Below the pieces are notes generated by a model. It searched no databases. It had not been told where the DNA came from and was given only the letters and a program-made list of their open reading frames with translations. Position numbers and translations under genes: made by a program. Shown here one piece after another: positions 34,512 to 46,007 of a DNA stretch of 64,000 bases; positions within the stretch are counted from its first letter, which is position 1, and each line of letters starts with the position of its first letter. This DNA is from Cunninghamia lanceolata (taxonomy: Eukaryota > Streptophyta > Pinopsida > Cupressales > Cupressaceae). The DNA lies in contig BSBN01001225.1 in assembly GCA_027924645.1 (NCBI GenBank), positions 11,488,001 to 11,552,000 on the forward strand, given 5' to 3'.

Positions 34512-35700
34512 CTATAGCAAACATGCAGCAATAGTATGAAAGGAAGCAAATGAAAATACTTGGAATGGCCTAGAAAAATCAGGAGATTTAAGAACAGGGG
34601 CCATCTTGATTGCCTCTTTGATACTCTGAAATGATTCTATTGCTTCACTTTCCCAGTGGACAGTTGCATCCTTCTTTATCATCTTGGAAATGTTCCTTGT
34701 GGTTTCTGCAAAGTTGGGAACAAATCTCCTAACAAAATTTATCTGTCCAAAGAAGGACTGAACTCCTTTTACAGTTTTTGGCATTTGAATTCTGTCAATA
34801 GCAGCCACTCTCTCTGGATCTATCCTGACTCCATCCTTGGAAACAATATGTCCCAGGAGCTTTCCTTCAACTACCCCAAAGGCACACTTCTTTGGATTTA
34901 AAGAAATACCATACTCTAGTGCTCTTATGAAAATCTGCTCCAGATGCAAACAATGCTGCTCTTCTTTCTTTGAGTAAGCAGTCAAGTCATCCTGATATAC
35001 AGCCAGGATTGAATCAATCAACCCTGCAAAAGCAACATCCATTGCTCTTTGAAATGTAGCACCTGCATTGGTTAGTCCGAAGGGCATTCTAACATACACA
35101 TAAGTTCCCCATGGAGTGGTAAAGGCGGTCTTATACTGTTCTGATTCCTTTACCTTCACCTGATTATAACCTGAAAATCCATCCATCATGGATAAGAGTT
35201 CACAACCAGTCACTCTCTGCAACATAGCTTCCATATTAGGCAGTGGATAGTTATCCTTTAAAGAGGATACATTTAAGTTCCTGAAGTCAACACAAAGCCT
35301 AATATCACCATTCTTTTTTCTGACTGGGACAAGGTTAGACACCCAAGTTGAATGCCTGATTGGCACAATTATTCTAGCTTCCCTCAGCCTTTTGAGTTCT
35401 TCTTGCATCTTTGGAGCTAAGGTAGGATTAATAGGTCTTTGCCTTTGTCTAAATGGCTTAGCTCCAGGCTTCAATGGGATCTCATGCTGGAATAAATCTT
35501 CCCTATAGGCTTTTAGGTCCTCATATGACCAAGCAAAAACATGTTTATACTTTTTCAGTAATGCAATTAGCATACTCCTAATGTGTGGTTTGAGCTGTTT
35601 ACCAATGTATACCTTCTGAGGGGCCTGAGATGTCCCCAAATTTATCTCTTCTAAATCTTCCTTATTTGTGGGAGATGTCCTTGTGACAAATTTATCTCTA
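34512..35700 (-). pseudogene. Reverse transcriptase of C
   Basis: Part of an open frame from 36752 to 34512 (746 codons). RT blocks in order: [83 protein letters not shown], catalytic YQDD at 34986-34997 (YQDD is usual in part of the Tat lineage), NPKKCAFGV, FFGQINFVRRFVPNFAE. It ends at TAG 34512 within the RNase H start. Confidence 0.94.
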
Positions 35701-35978
35701 CTGTCAAAAGCTCTTTCCAAAGCTACTAACCCTCTGGGGATTTTATTAGTCTTCAATTGAATTATCTCTTTTCCCACAAGAGTTTCTTTTCCATCTATAG
35801 TCTCTACAAAAGCTTGGAAATCAATTTCTTGATTCTCATATTCATCTATGCAGTGCAAAAATTTTAACAAGTCCCTATCATCATTAAATACTTGCCAACT
35901 GCATATATTTTCTGGTACTGCAGGCCTAATTTTAACTTCTACATTTGTAACATCTGACAGAGTAATGTCATCTGGCCT

Positions 35979-36353
35979 TATTGCAACATTAGCTAAGAAA
36001 TCAGCCATAACATTCTTTGACCTCTCTACCCAGTCTATTGAAAATGCATCAAATAGTTCAATGGTATCCCAAACAGCATGCTTGTATTGTTTCAATCTTT
36101 TGTTTTTTGAAGCATACCTATCTCTAATTTGGGATACAATCAGCTCAGAATCCCCAAATACTCTTAGCATTTTGATTCCATGTTTGAGAGCAATATTTAG
36201 GCCTAAGAGTAAAGCCTCATATTCTGCAATGTTGTTTGTGCAAACAAACCTCAGCAAGAAAGAGAATTTGAGGAGCTTACCAGTTGGAGACAGGAAAACA
36301 ACTCCAACTCCAGAGCCTTCTTTTGCACAAGCTCCATCAAAAAACATGGTCCA
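35979..36353 (-). pseudogene. Archaeal-type RNase H of C, upstream of RT
   Basis: LWTMFFDGACAKEGSGVGVV with the first Asp codon at 36336-36338, then FVCTNNIAEYEALLLGL (catalytic Glu) and LRVFGDSELIVSQI (catalytic Asp), ending NVMADFLANVA. It lies in the same open frame as RT but N-terminal to it, after protease. The domain itself is intact in this copy. B has the equivalent domain after RT-RNase H. Confidence 0.93.
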
Positions 36354-36359
36354 CAAACC

Positions 36360-37147
36360 TTGCTGATCCAATTCTTCAATGCAGACATTTTTCTTTTTAT
36401 CTTCTCTATCATCTGAGACAACCTTGAAGTTATCACAGTCAGTGTTTACAAAGCATATCTGTTCCTCTGCTTCTTGGTCTTCCACTGTCTCTAATGATCT
36501 TTGTTCTCTGATTAGCTTAACATCCCTGCCATTCATTGGAATCATGGCATATGACAGGTCCAGCTGCATACTTCCACCAATTAGTGTTGCCCATCTTCTT
36601 GACAACAACATACCATACTGTGGCTTGATGTCAACCACTGTTATATTCATTTTATATCTCTTTTCAGGAAATGCTGCCAGTTTGAAATCTACATCCTTCA
36701 TGATTCCAATAACAGTACCTCTCTGGCATCCATAGCATAACATTTTCCACATGCCTTGTCAATTTTCAATCCAGCTTGTTGCATGATGGCCAAAGGCATG
36801 ACATTTGTAGATGCTCCAGAGTCAAGCATACAATTTCTGATTATTTTTCCATTTATAACCAGGGAAACATAAAATGGTTCCACTTGTGAAGGACACTTTG
36901 TCATAGTCACTCCTAAATAGACTTCAGGAGCCTCATCTTCTTCATTACACATGACATGTTTCTCACCCTGGATCTGAACATTTTGTTTAGCTTGAAAGGG
37001 CACCCCTGAAATTAGGGATACTGTCCTATTCTTGATTTCTTCCACCTTCATCAATTCCATAAGTGGAACAGAGACTTTTACCTGGGAGAGGACCTGAGCT
37101 ATATCAAATGGAGCATAATTTTGTATAACAGCTGTAGCTTGCTCCAC
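36360..37147 (-). pseudogene. Aspartic protease of C
   Basis: VSLVINGKIIRNCMLDSGAS with NVMPLAIMQQAGLKI shows the LDSGAS active site and its hydrophobic follow-on. Near 36700-36750 the frame changes: the downstream frame starts inside the same conserved segment and continues with PQYGMLLSRRWATLIGG, the protease C-terminal region. An indel therefore splits the domain. Confidence 0.88.
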
Positions 37148-37357
37148 AATCTTATTTTTATCCTGAACTGATTTAGCTTTTACTTTCGTAGTTCCCTGAT
37201 CATCATTCTTGTCTTGGGAACTTTTACCTTGATCTTCAGCCTGAGGGATTCTATTTTCTGGTCCTTGGGATTCATGACCTGTTCTATGTCTAAAATTCTA
37301 TTTATTATTAACCCACTGCCTTTTTTGTAATTCCATCCCCTTATTACCATGCACTGG

Positions 37358-39334
37358 CTATCCTTTAGTAACATCTTTTGGCTGATGTGGGCTGCTTACC
37401 TGATTTTTACCCCTGAGATTGTAGTTGCTCTTGACTTGAGCAACTGCTGCAGCTGTGAAGGCCCTAATTTCCTCATCAGAAGGTCGTTGTAAGTTACTCA
37501 GAAAATTGTGTGAGTTCTGAGCATAGGCATAGTTAACTTCATCATCTTCATCATATGGGAACTGTTGGCAGCCCTGAGTTCCATCATTTGTACTCTCATC
37601 AGCATCATAAAGAGTGTATCCATTGCTTATGGACATCATATTTACATCATCATCTTGCACATAATGTGGCTCATTGCATTCATTACAAGATGTAGTATTA
37701 TCACACAAGGACTGAGCAATCATACACTGTGACTGTGAATGTGGCATCTGACAAATTATACACCATGGAGCATCATCAACAATATTTACAGCTTTCTTTA
37801 GAGGATCAGGAGTCTCTTTGACATGTTGAGCTCTTTGATTTGTGTTGTTACATGGGAATATAGGTTTACCATCATGCCAATTGGTATTATAAGAAATATC
37901 ATGCAATGATGGCCTCTTTTCCTGCCTTTGATAGACTTGCCTATCAGGACCTATCCCTTTTTCACTTCTAGCTAATCTATAGCTTAGGTCCTTAACAACA
38001 TTTGCCAATTTGTCTATCTTATCTTTAGGGGCAGATGTATTACCTTGAGTGTTCTGAGGCTTGTTTGGATTCTGCAGAAATTTTATATCATCCCTTCTAT
38101 TTGTCTTGCCCGATGCTTTCCTGTTGTTTTCAATATTCACTACAATTCTGAAAGCATCCCTGAGAGTAGCAGGACCTTTATCTCTTAATCCATATGCAGT
38201 TTTTGCATCAAAGGCATTGATATACAATATTATGCACATTGGTTCATTTGGCCTCATGTGATGTGGCAATTTGTTTAACACTTTAGTAAATCTTGCATTA
38301 AAATCTGCAACCTGCTCATTTGACCCTTTAGTGATACTGGTGAACTCATTTACAAAAAAGCTAGGGTCAATTTTGTCACCATATTGCTCCTTGAACATCC
38401 TTTTAAAATCATCCCATGATGAAATACTCCGGTCAGGCAGATTCTTGTACCATTCTCTTGCCTCATCTATTAAGGATTGCATGAATGACTTCATGAAAAC
38501 ATCCTCATGTTCAACCTCAAAGTTATCCATGACATTTTGAAAGGCTTTTAGATGATCTTCTCCTGACACAGTGTTGTTTCCTGAAAATTTAGGCACTTGC
38601 AGCCTCAGATGCTTATCAATGGGGTTAGGATACCCAGGAATACCATCAAATACCAGCTGTCTGAATCTATCTAGCTGCATTGGCTGTCTGTTTAACTTAT
38701 TAACATTAATATTTCTGTTTGCATTCTGGTTTCTTACATTGTTCAGTGGTATCCTAGCATCATTCACATTTTGTCTCTCATCATTATGCTGATGTTGCAC
38801 TTCATTTCTCTGTTGATGTCTCTGCACATTTGCATTCGCAAGGGTAGGAATTGAATTATTCTGGGCAGTCCTCAAAGTTTGCACTTTCTTCCTCAAGTCA
38901 TCTCTGATTGATATTGCCTGCTGATATTCAAACTCGGCCCTTAAGCTCCTAATTTCATCAACTAGTTCTTCCTCGCTGGGCCTAGAGGAGGATGGTTTTA
39001 TCATATTCTGATCTTCGTCTTGATCATCCCTCAGAGACTCGGCCTCTTCAAACCTTTCACTAGGGTCTAGAAATGGGCGTTCTTGGAACACCTCTGACCT
39101 CATTCTCATGTTACCACCCTGTTGCCTCTCATATGCACCCTGAATATCAGCTTCTGCATTTGAAAAGCAGGGCGCATGCTGTCCTGATGGCCTAGGGTTA
39201 CCTTGTATATCATCATTTTTTCTGGGGGAACCCTCATGACTAACTGAGATAGCTCCCTTTCTTCTGTACATCATTCTTCTTGTTACTGGTAACTCTTCAA
39301 ATAAAGGATTTTGTTGGGATCTTCTCCCCTGCAT
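37358..39334 (-). CDS. Gag of C, open 658-codon frame
   Basis: ATG at 39334 (MQGRRSQQNPLFEELP) is the first Met after the leader and is kept as start. N-terminal third is Arg/Gln/Asn-rich and disordered-looking. The retrotransposon gag domain is roughly residues 215-405 (HLRLQVPKFSGN, GEDHLKAFQNVMDNF, REWYKNLPDRSISSWDDFKRMF, VADFNARF). A CX2CX3HX4C zinc-knuckle-like CIICQMPHSQSQC follows. No stops, so this frame could still make protein. A short separate frame (37374-37180) continues towards protease after the stop. The protein would form particles. Confidence 0.9.
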   Translation of the reverse strand: MQGRRSQQNPLFEELPVTRRMMYRRKGAISVSHEGSPRKNDDIQGNPRPSGQHAPCFSNAEADIQGAYERQQGGNMRMRSEVFQERPFLDPSERFEEAESLRDDQDEDQNMIKPSSSRPSEEELVDEIRSLRAEFEYQQAISIRDDLRKKVQTLRTAQNNSIPTLANANVQRHQQRNEVQHQHNDERQNVNDARIPLNNVRNQNANRNINVNKLNRQPMQLDRFRQLVFDGIPGYPNPIDKHLRLQVPKFSGNNTVSGEDHLKAFQNVMDNFEVEHEDVFMKSFMQSLIDEAREWYKNLPDRSISSWDDFKRMFKEQYGDKIDPSFFVNEFTSITKGSNEQVADFNARFTKVLNKLPHHMRPNEPMCIILYINAFDAKTAYGLRDKGPATLRDAFRIVVNIENNRKASGKTNRRDDIKFLQNPNKPQNTQGNTSAPKDKIDKLANVVKDLSYRLARSEKGIGPDRQVYQRQEKRPSLHDISYNTNWHDGKPIFPCNNTNQRAQHVKETPDPLKKAVNIVDDAPWCIICQMPHSQSQCMIAQSLCDNTTSCNECNEPHYVQDDDVNMMSISNGYTLYDADESTNDGTQGCQQFPYDEDDEVNYAYAQNSHNFLSNLQRPSDEEIRAFTAAAVAQVKSNYNLRGKNQVSSPHQPKDVTKG

Positions 39335-39430
39335 ATAAATTTTACTTTGACTGGTTGGGAGATTACTTCGGAGTCGCCACCTATTACTAGGAACTGTTTT
39401 CTTTTTTGTAAATCAGGTTTCTTTCACAAT

Positions 39431-39460
39431 TCCCCAGCAGAGCCGCCAATTTCTGTTGGT
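39431..39460 (-). repeat. Duplicate of C's LTR-end and primer-site junction
   Basis: 30 bases that match 39521-39550 with three mismatches, 90 bases away. Each copy contains the LTR terminus TGTTGGT and the primer site beside it (minus strand TTGG(C/T)G(G/A)CTCT(G/A)CTGGGGA). Confidence 0.8.
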
Positions 39461-39523
39461 GACTCGGATGGGTCACAGATATATTACTGGAGATGATTAG
39501 ATAGTACTTTTACTTCTCAATCC

Positions 39524-39540
39524 CCAGTAGAGTCACCAAT
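39524..39540 (-). other. Primer binding site of C
   Basis: The minus strand reads ATTGGTGACTCTACTGGG after ..AACCAACAGAA, the place and form of a gypsy primer site (TGGCGACTC-type). It begins a few bases in from the LTR end. Confidence 0.7.
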
Positions 39541-39543
39541 TTC

Positions 39544-41718
39544 TGTTGGTTTTTTCCCAGACTAGATGCTTATTCCCAGATTTCCCTACAAGGTAGCCAT
39601 CAGTGATCAACAGGATCTCTGGGCCAGGGGCCAACAGTGTAGGAGATAGACTCTATATTTTATCTCCTCTTCTTCTTCAGGTTCTGCAAGACCTAGGGGG
39701 GTATTCCCTACTCAACATCCATGAGATACGCATACAAGGATTGGGATGCTGTCAGAAAGCAGATAAGTCCTCCTGTAAGTAGACCAAAACTGAAAGATAA
39801 GAGCAAAGGGGCTAGCTTTGGGCCTATTTGCAGTTGTAGATAGAGGACTGAGGATCCTAAAACTAATTCTAATGTCCTAATGGTTGTTTTAGAGTTTGAT
39901 TATGATTTTGAGTTTGGATGCAAAGCTGGACATGGTTGTAACAGAAACACAAAGCAAGATTGGTGCCTATCCAGGGCCTGGAGTCAATAGACATACACCT
40001 GTGAATGATGAACATGAACGGCTAAAACTAGATTTCAGGGGGATATATATGATACCTGCCTTACAGATATCTCCCAATACAGAGTGTTAAGTTATCTCTA
40101 CTTATGGCATCCCTACTGCAGTATGCCCTTCCCAATGTTCAACCTGAAAACAGTTTAATCTACCCCTTGAGCAGAAGTTAAGAGATCATACATTCAACAC
40201 AGGAATTCTATGTTCTAGAGTCTCAAATATTGCTTAAATATCCAGACTCAGAAGAAAGATACATGCAATACTGGAGATAGAATTAACAAAACACATGCAA
40301 ACATAGCATTATTCATACAAGATTAACCATGAAATCAGTGGGTTCATGCCAAAACATACAACAAGAGATACATAAACTCACAGGTTTAGCTGTACAGAGC
40401 AACCAGATCAGTTTGTTTTGAATTACAGAGCCAAAAATATTCAACTTTCAACAACCTAAAAATGAGTAACACTTCCTGCTTATAACAGCCAGAAAGTGTA
40501 CTACAGCAATTAATTACATGGCTATTACAAAATCTGCCAGATACAGATCCTTCAAAGGAATGGCGCTCAAAATTTATTACAGCAACAGACAGAGGAACCT
40601 CGAGCCACGCGCCACTATCTGGAAGTCTTCATTCAAAAATTGGGTGACCTGACCATGTGTACCATTGTCCACATCCCTGCACCGTCGCCATTAAGGGTCT
40701 CAACCACCCGCGGTCACCTGAAAAACTGTCGCTGCATTCAAAAAGGAATTCCCGCCAAAACACGTTCTATCGCGGGTTCAAACTACACAGGGGAATAATC
40801 CCACATTGGTGCCGCGGAGACAACTTTAGTATTTTAAAAATATGGCCGCATGCATACCAAGTGTCGAGCGTTTTTGCCGCGCTCGACACACATGCCTTCG
40901 TCAAAACCCATCGCCGTGACACAAACCATCGGCCCAACCCACGAATCCTTCGCCGACCTCATCAGTCTGGCTGATACAACACTACGCTCCCTTCTGTCGG
41001 CCAGACATAGACCATCGGGCTAGCCCTCCAGACCTCCACCGACAGACCAACTCTCACCGATGACCAAAAGAAACACATTTCCCCATCGGCCAGAGAAAGG
41101 CCATCGGAGCAACACCAAGCCCCTCCGCCGATAACATAAGTCACCCCGATAACCTTCAAAACATCCCTTCGTCGGTGTGACCCACGCCGATAACATCACA
41201 TCGGCCAAACATCCACATATCGGCAGCTCCCAAAAAACCTTCACCGACGACAACTGTCTCACCGATCGCTACTCCATACTCCGCTGTCGGTGTGACCAAC
41301 ACCATCGGCCAACCCAAAAGTCTCCCCGCCGATACACCGAGTCACACCGAAGACCACCATCAACTCCGTCATCGGCCAGAGAAAGAGTATGCTACAGCGA
41401 TGTCTCCCGATCGGCAAGAAAAACATCATCAGCCAAGCATCTCAAAGTTGACCCGATACTCAATCTCACTCCGATGGCACTCCCCATCGGGGTGACTTCC
41501 CTCCATTGGCAAACTGCAAAAGACCTCTGCCGATATGCTAAATCTCGCCGATGAACACTTAACTCATCCCCCATCGGCATGACCAACGCCGTCGGTGGAA
41601 CCATAATATCCTTTGCCGATAGGCAATAGTCTTGGCGATGGACAAGAACACTTAGGGTTTGAAAGAAGAAACCCTCCAACAAGCAAGCTCAGCCTCCAGG
41701 CCAAAATGATCACCAACA
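39544..41718 (-). repeat. Right (5') LTR of C
   Basis: 2175 bp, same length as the left LTR and nearly identical. It also carries the GCCGAT/ATCGGC-rich array. The last plus-strand bases ATCACCAACA precede the CCTTG duplication. Confidence 0.96.
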
Positions 41719-41723
41719 CCTTG
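41719..41723. repeat. Target site duplication of C, right copy
   Basis: CCTTG after C's terminal ACCAACA; B's RNase H coding sequence resumes. Confidence 0.95.
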
Positions 41724-41926
41724 CAATCATCTTCATTTCACAAAAATGGAGACACTACATGCTCTCTCACTCCATAAAGTTGGTAGCAAAGATCGACCCA
41801 CTAAAGTATCTCCTTAGTAAAGCTACCCTAACATGTAGAATATCCAAATGGGTTATGATTCTCAGTGAGTTTGACATTGAGTACATATACAGAAGAGCCA
41901 TAAAAGGATAGGTCATTGCAGATCAG
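41719..41926 (+). pseudogene. RNase H of B, 3' part
   Basis: After the C insertion the frame gives AIIFISQKWRHYMLSHSIKL, PLKYLLSKATLTCRISKWV, SEFDIEYIYRRAIKG, a TAG, then VIADQLADAP, the end of the domain. It joins codon for codon with 30560 once C and one CCTTG are removed. Confidence 0.9.
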
Positions 41927-42634
41927 TTGGCGGATGCACCTTTGATTGATAACAACCCCTTATGTTTTGAGTTTCCTGATGAATCTATATTCAACATCAC
42001 AACAATGGCTTGGAAGCTCTATTTTGATGGGTCATACACGCAACATGGTTCTGGAGTAGGCATCTTGCTAGTAACACCGCAGGGGGATACAATCCCTAAA
42101 TCATATAGACTTCTATTCCCATGTACTAACAATGTGGCCGAGTATGAAGCTTTGGTTATTGGCATAAAAATGGCAGTCGAGTGGAAGATCAAAGAGCTTC
42201 ATGTGTATGGGGATTCACAACTTGTAATTAATCAAATAAATGATGAATTCCAAACAAAGGATGAGAAGTTGATACCATACATGCATATGGTAGATGACTT
42301 CAAGGAATATTTCATTGTGATCTCCTTCAAAAAAATCCCAAGGTTGGAAAACAAAGTAGCAGATGCAATGGCCACTATTGCATCCCTTCTAGATATCCCT
42401 GAAAATCAATCACGTTATGAGTTTTTGGTGGAGCCCGTCTCCCATCCAGCCTATGAAAGCCTAGAAAATAACACCATTTACCACATTGTAGGAGCCGATT
42501 CTCCTTTATATGGCAAAATTTACACCTATCTTAAAGAGAATATCTTACCTCCCAACTTGTCAAACAACCAAAAATGTACATTTATATGCCAATCATCCAG
42601 ATATACCATTGTTGCCGACACCCTGTACAGATGA
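41927..42634 (+). pseudogene. Archaeal-type RNase H of B, downstream of RT
   Basis: WKLYFDGSYTQHGSGVGILL (catalytic Asp), FPCTNNVAEYEALVIGIKMA (Glu), LHVYGDSQLVINQINDEF (Asp), PRLENKVADAMATIAS. This second RNase H marks the Tat lineage and lies between RNase H and integrase, the usual order. Frame ends TGA at 42632 within the linker DTLYR to GLDG, where Arg (CGA) is usual. Confidence 0.93.
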
Positions 42635-43762
42635 GGTTTAGATGGTACTCTCCTTAGGTGTTTAGATAGTGATGAATATCAGACCACTCTAAGGGAGGTT
42701 CATGAAGGCATTTGCGGGACACACTCTAGTGGTCCTACTCTGGTGAAGAAACTCATGCATTTAGGATATTACTAGCCAAGCATGGAAAAAGATTCCTATT
42801 AGTTTGTCAAGCGGTGTAACAAATGCCAGATTCATGGTAATCTGATACATGCACCCCCTCAGGAATTACAACCTTTAACGACACCTTGGTCCTTCTATCA
42901 ATGGGGACTGGATCTAGTAGGCAAGATTCACCCTTCCTCCTCCAACAACCACAAATTCATTATCACATCCACAAAGTACTTTACAAAGTGGATTGAGGCC
43001 GTTCCATTAACCACCGTCATAGGAAAATAGATTTCATCCTTCATCCTTAACTATATCATATGCAGATATGGTATTCCATTATCCATTGTCATAGATAATG
43101 GAAGACCCTTCAAGAATCAGGATGTACTGGAACTCTGTCGTAAATTCCATATCCAGCATCGTTTCTCCACCCCATACTACCCGCAAGGTAACAGCCAAGA
43201 TGAGGCATCAAATAAAACCATTCTAAAGATACTCAAAAAGATTGTCGATGACGCTGGCTGGGACTAGCATATGCAGTTGAACCCTGCTCTATGGGCCTAC
43301 AGAACCAGTATATGCACACCCACAGGTGCGACACCATACTCCCTTGTCTATGGCTCTTAAGCCATATTGCTTATCGAAATTGAAATTCCTTCCATTAGGG
43401 TGTCATTAAAGGGACTCATAATTGATGATGAATACAGAGTATCAAGGCTTTAAGAACTAGAACTGCTAGAAGAATGGAGACAACATGCCTTTAACCATCT
43501 TAAGGCATACCAGCAAAAAATGTCAAGGAGCTACAATCACAAGGTTAAGCCAAGATTCTTTCAGGTAGGTGATCTGGTCCTAAGAGAGAACCCACACAAT
43601 CAACAGGATAGAGAGAGGAACAGGAAGTTTGAACCCAATTGGTTGGGTCCCTATATCATAGTCGCTGCCTACGAATCAGGTGTGTATCAACTCTCAACAT
43701 CAGAAGGTGAAGTGTTCGATGATCCCATCAACCGTATGCACCTTCGAAGGTTCTATACCTAA
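42635..43762 (+). pseudogene. Integrase of B
   Basis: In one frame with several stops: the zinc region (REVHEGICGTHSSG, FVKRCNKCQIHG), catalytic Asp 42911-42913 (WGLDLVG), Asp 43094-43096 (VIDNGRPF), Glu 43202-43204 (DEASNK), with 35 residues between the last two, and the C-terminal part 43520-43762 (GDLVLRENP, KFEPNWLGPYII, NRMHLRRFYT). Stops near 42774, 42799, 43028, 43266 and 43360 are mostly at likely Gln codons. Confidence 0.92.
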
Positions 43763-46007
43763 TAACCCCAATGCAAGGGACATAAGAAAAAGGTGCACAT
43801 AGAAGCAAGTGGTGAAAACCTAGAAACAAGCGCTATTTGTGACTAACCACTACCTCCATCTATTAGTACAACCCAACCCACATCCATCTTTCCTATCATA
43901 TTCATCTAGTAACCACATCCATTTTGCATCTACCTCGCAATGACTTACCATAGTTTGGTGTTTTGTCACCCCTATCACCTTATCCACTAGGGTCATCCAA
44001 TCATATTATCCTATCGTTCATCCTATCACAAGTCTATCGTCAGTATCAGTCATTTCTAAACTACGTCGCCTCTGAGTTATCACATAGGCAAGGCCATCAT
44101 CGATGTACCCTCGAGGCTCCTTTTCCATCCATTCCATCCCATGACATTCAACCTTTGGTCCATTTGAGTCTGCACCTTTTCTCATTGCCTAGGTCTTTAG
44201 GTCCACATAGGTCCACCCTGAACTATGTTGCCTCTGCGTCATCATGTAGGCAAGGCCATTTAGCAATGAGCCCCCAAGGCACTAGGTCAGTCCATTAGGG
44301 CCTGTCACATCATTCATCGTCAGTTCATCCATAATAAATAAATCCTCTACTTGACTGGGGGCAAATCCTTGACCTAGTCAGAGAATAGGATTCTTGAATG
44401 CTATAAATTCAGAGAGTAAACAATCAGATCACGATTTTATCACTAGACAACAAGCAGCATGACAAGCAAGCTTTCAACATCATCTTGACACAAAAGACAA
44501 CAAGACTGCACTTGGCAAATCCCTTTTGACCTAAGACATCAAACTGATTCTATCAAGTTATTGCAAGAAAACATGTTTTGGTCAAGAAAGTTTTTCAATG
44601 GTTGTTTTAAAAGTATTATATCATGATTTTTGTTATTATGTCTTTCTACACTACTCAAGGATGTATCAAACTAGAGAAGCTATGATGGGGGCACAATCAT
44701 TTTATTTGTCTGTTGTTTGTGGATTTATCTTTAGTAATGTGAAAGCCTTGTTTAATGACATGATCAACAAAATGATCACCGAGGACATCAAAGGTCTAAA
44801 CATGAAACATGTTTAATCCTTGTCTATTGATACACAAGCAGTACTCAAGTCATCTTGGTTCAATTATACTTAGATGCTTGTACTAACTTGCTAAATCAAA
44901 ATCCATGTAAGAAATACTCAGGTCATCATGGTTTAATTATACCTAGATGCTTGTATTTTCTTGCAACATTTTAAAAGCTCAATGATGAAACAAAGTACTT
45001 CAAAAACTCACACAATCAAAGATGACGTCCATACTTATCACGTTACATCCCATTGCATTATAAGCATGTTATCATTTTACCAAAATCCATGTGTCTTTGT
45101 GATCATTCACTATCCAATTTCTTATCTTTCATTAACCAAATCATTCATTATCCAATTTCTTATCATTTCTTACCAAATCATTCATTATCACATTTCTTAT
45201 CTTTCATTATTATTTCCTTCATATTTCCAATTCATTTTCTTCTAAAAAGTGTATTGTTGTTAAGATTGAGTATACTTGGCATTAACAAAAATAAATCATT
45301 GTGTGTCATGATTTAGTCCATCATCATTAGATGCATATCATTTTGTTCATTAGGATGTATAAACACAAGTAAATCATAAATCACCATAGCAAGAGTCGTA
45401 TACTCACATCATTCATTGATTTGAGTTTCATCTCATATCATGATAGAAAACAAAAAATACAAAAACATAGATAGCATGGTCATCAAGTTAAACCATCTTA
45501 GTACATGCATACATGAGTCATATCATTAAATTTAGCATTGTGCAAATCAACACATGTAGAAATCATAACATATAGATACATCTTACATCTAGCATTAGGT
45601 CAAACATCATAAGCATGTAGAGGCATCATGTCTAGTAAATCAAAAATCTATAGAAGCATCAATATAATCATCATAGTGCTGCATCATACAAGTCATCATA
45701 TAGAGCATCAGGTCCATCGCATAACGTAAACATATGCATCAAAATTATAAACCATGTAAATCATCTATAAGCATAGCACATCATAGCATGTCATAAGCAT
45801 CATAATGTAAGTCATGTCCATAACAGTAAATCATAGCATAGTCTGTCAACTCATGATATCATATCATCATCATCATCAAAAAAAGAATAAGAGTGTCCAA
45901 GTATACAATGAGGTCAAAATAATAATACACCCCGAAGTGTCTAAACCAAAGTGGTGTATACGTGTCCAAATAAAAAGTACTAGAAACTGATACATATCAA
46001 GAGACAA
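43763..46007 (+). other. 3' region of B after integrase, no gene recognised
   Basis: AT-rich sequence between integrase and the antisense gene. It holds a 37-bp direct repeat (44061-44097 and 44223-44259), a 43-bp direct repeat (about 44842 and 44915), CATTATC-rich stretches (45100-45220) and a long degenerate run rich in ATCATAAGCAT-like words (about 45400-45880). Predicted short ORFs look incidental. Confidence 0.6.

Larger units (their letters stand above)
30561..41718 (-). mobile_element. Element C: young Tat-like Ty3/gypsy retrotransposon
   Basis: 11,158 bp on the minus strand, two LTRs of exactly 2175 bp each, CCTTG duplications, a gag ORF of 658 codons without stops, and pol with few breaks. 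I counted about forty LTR differences by eye (under 2%), mostly transitions, making it the most recent insertion here. Gene order is gag, PR, archaeal-type RNase H, RT, RNase H, INT, so its extra RNase H sits before RT, unlike B. Confidence 0.95.
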
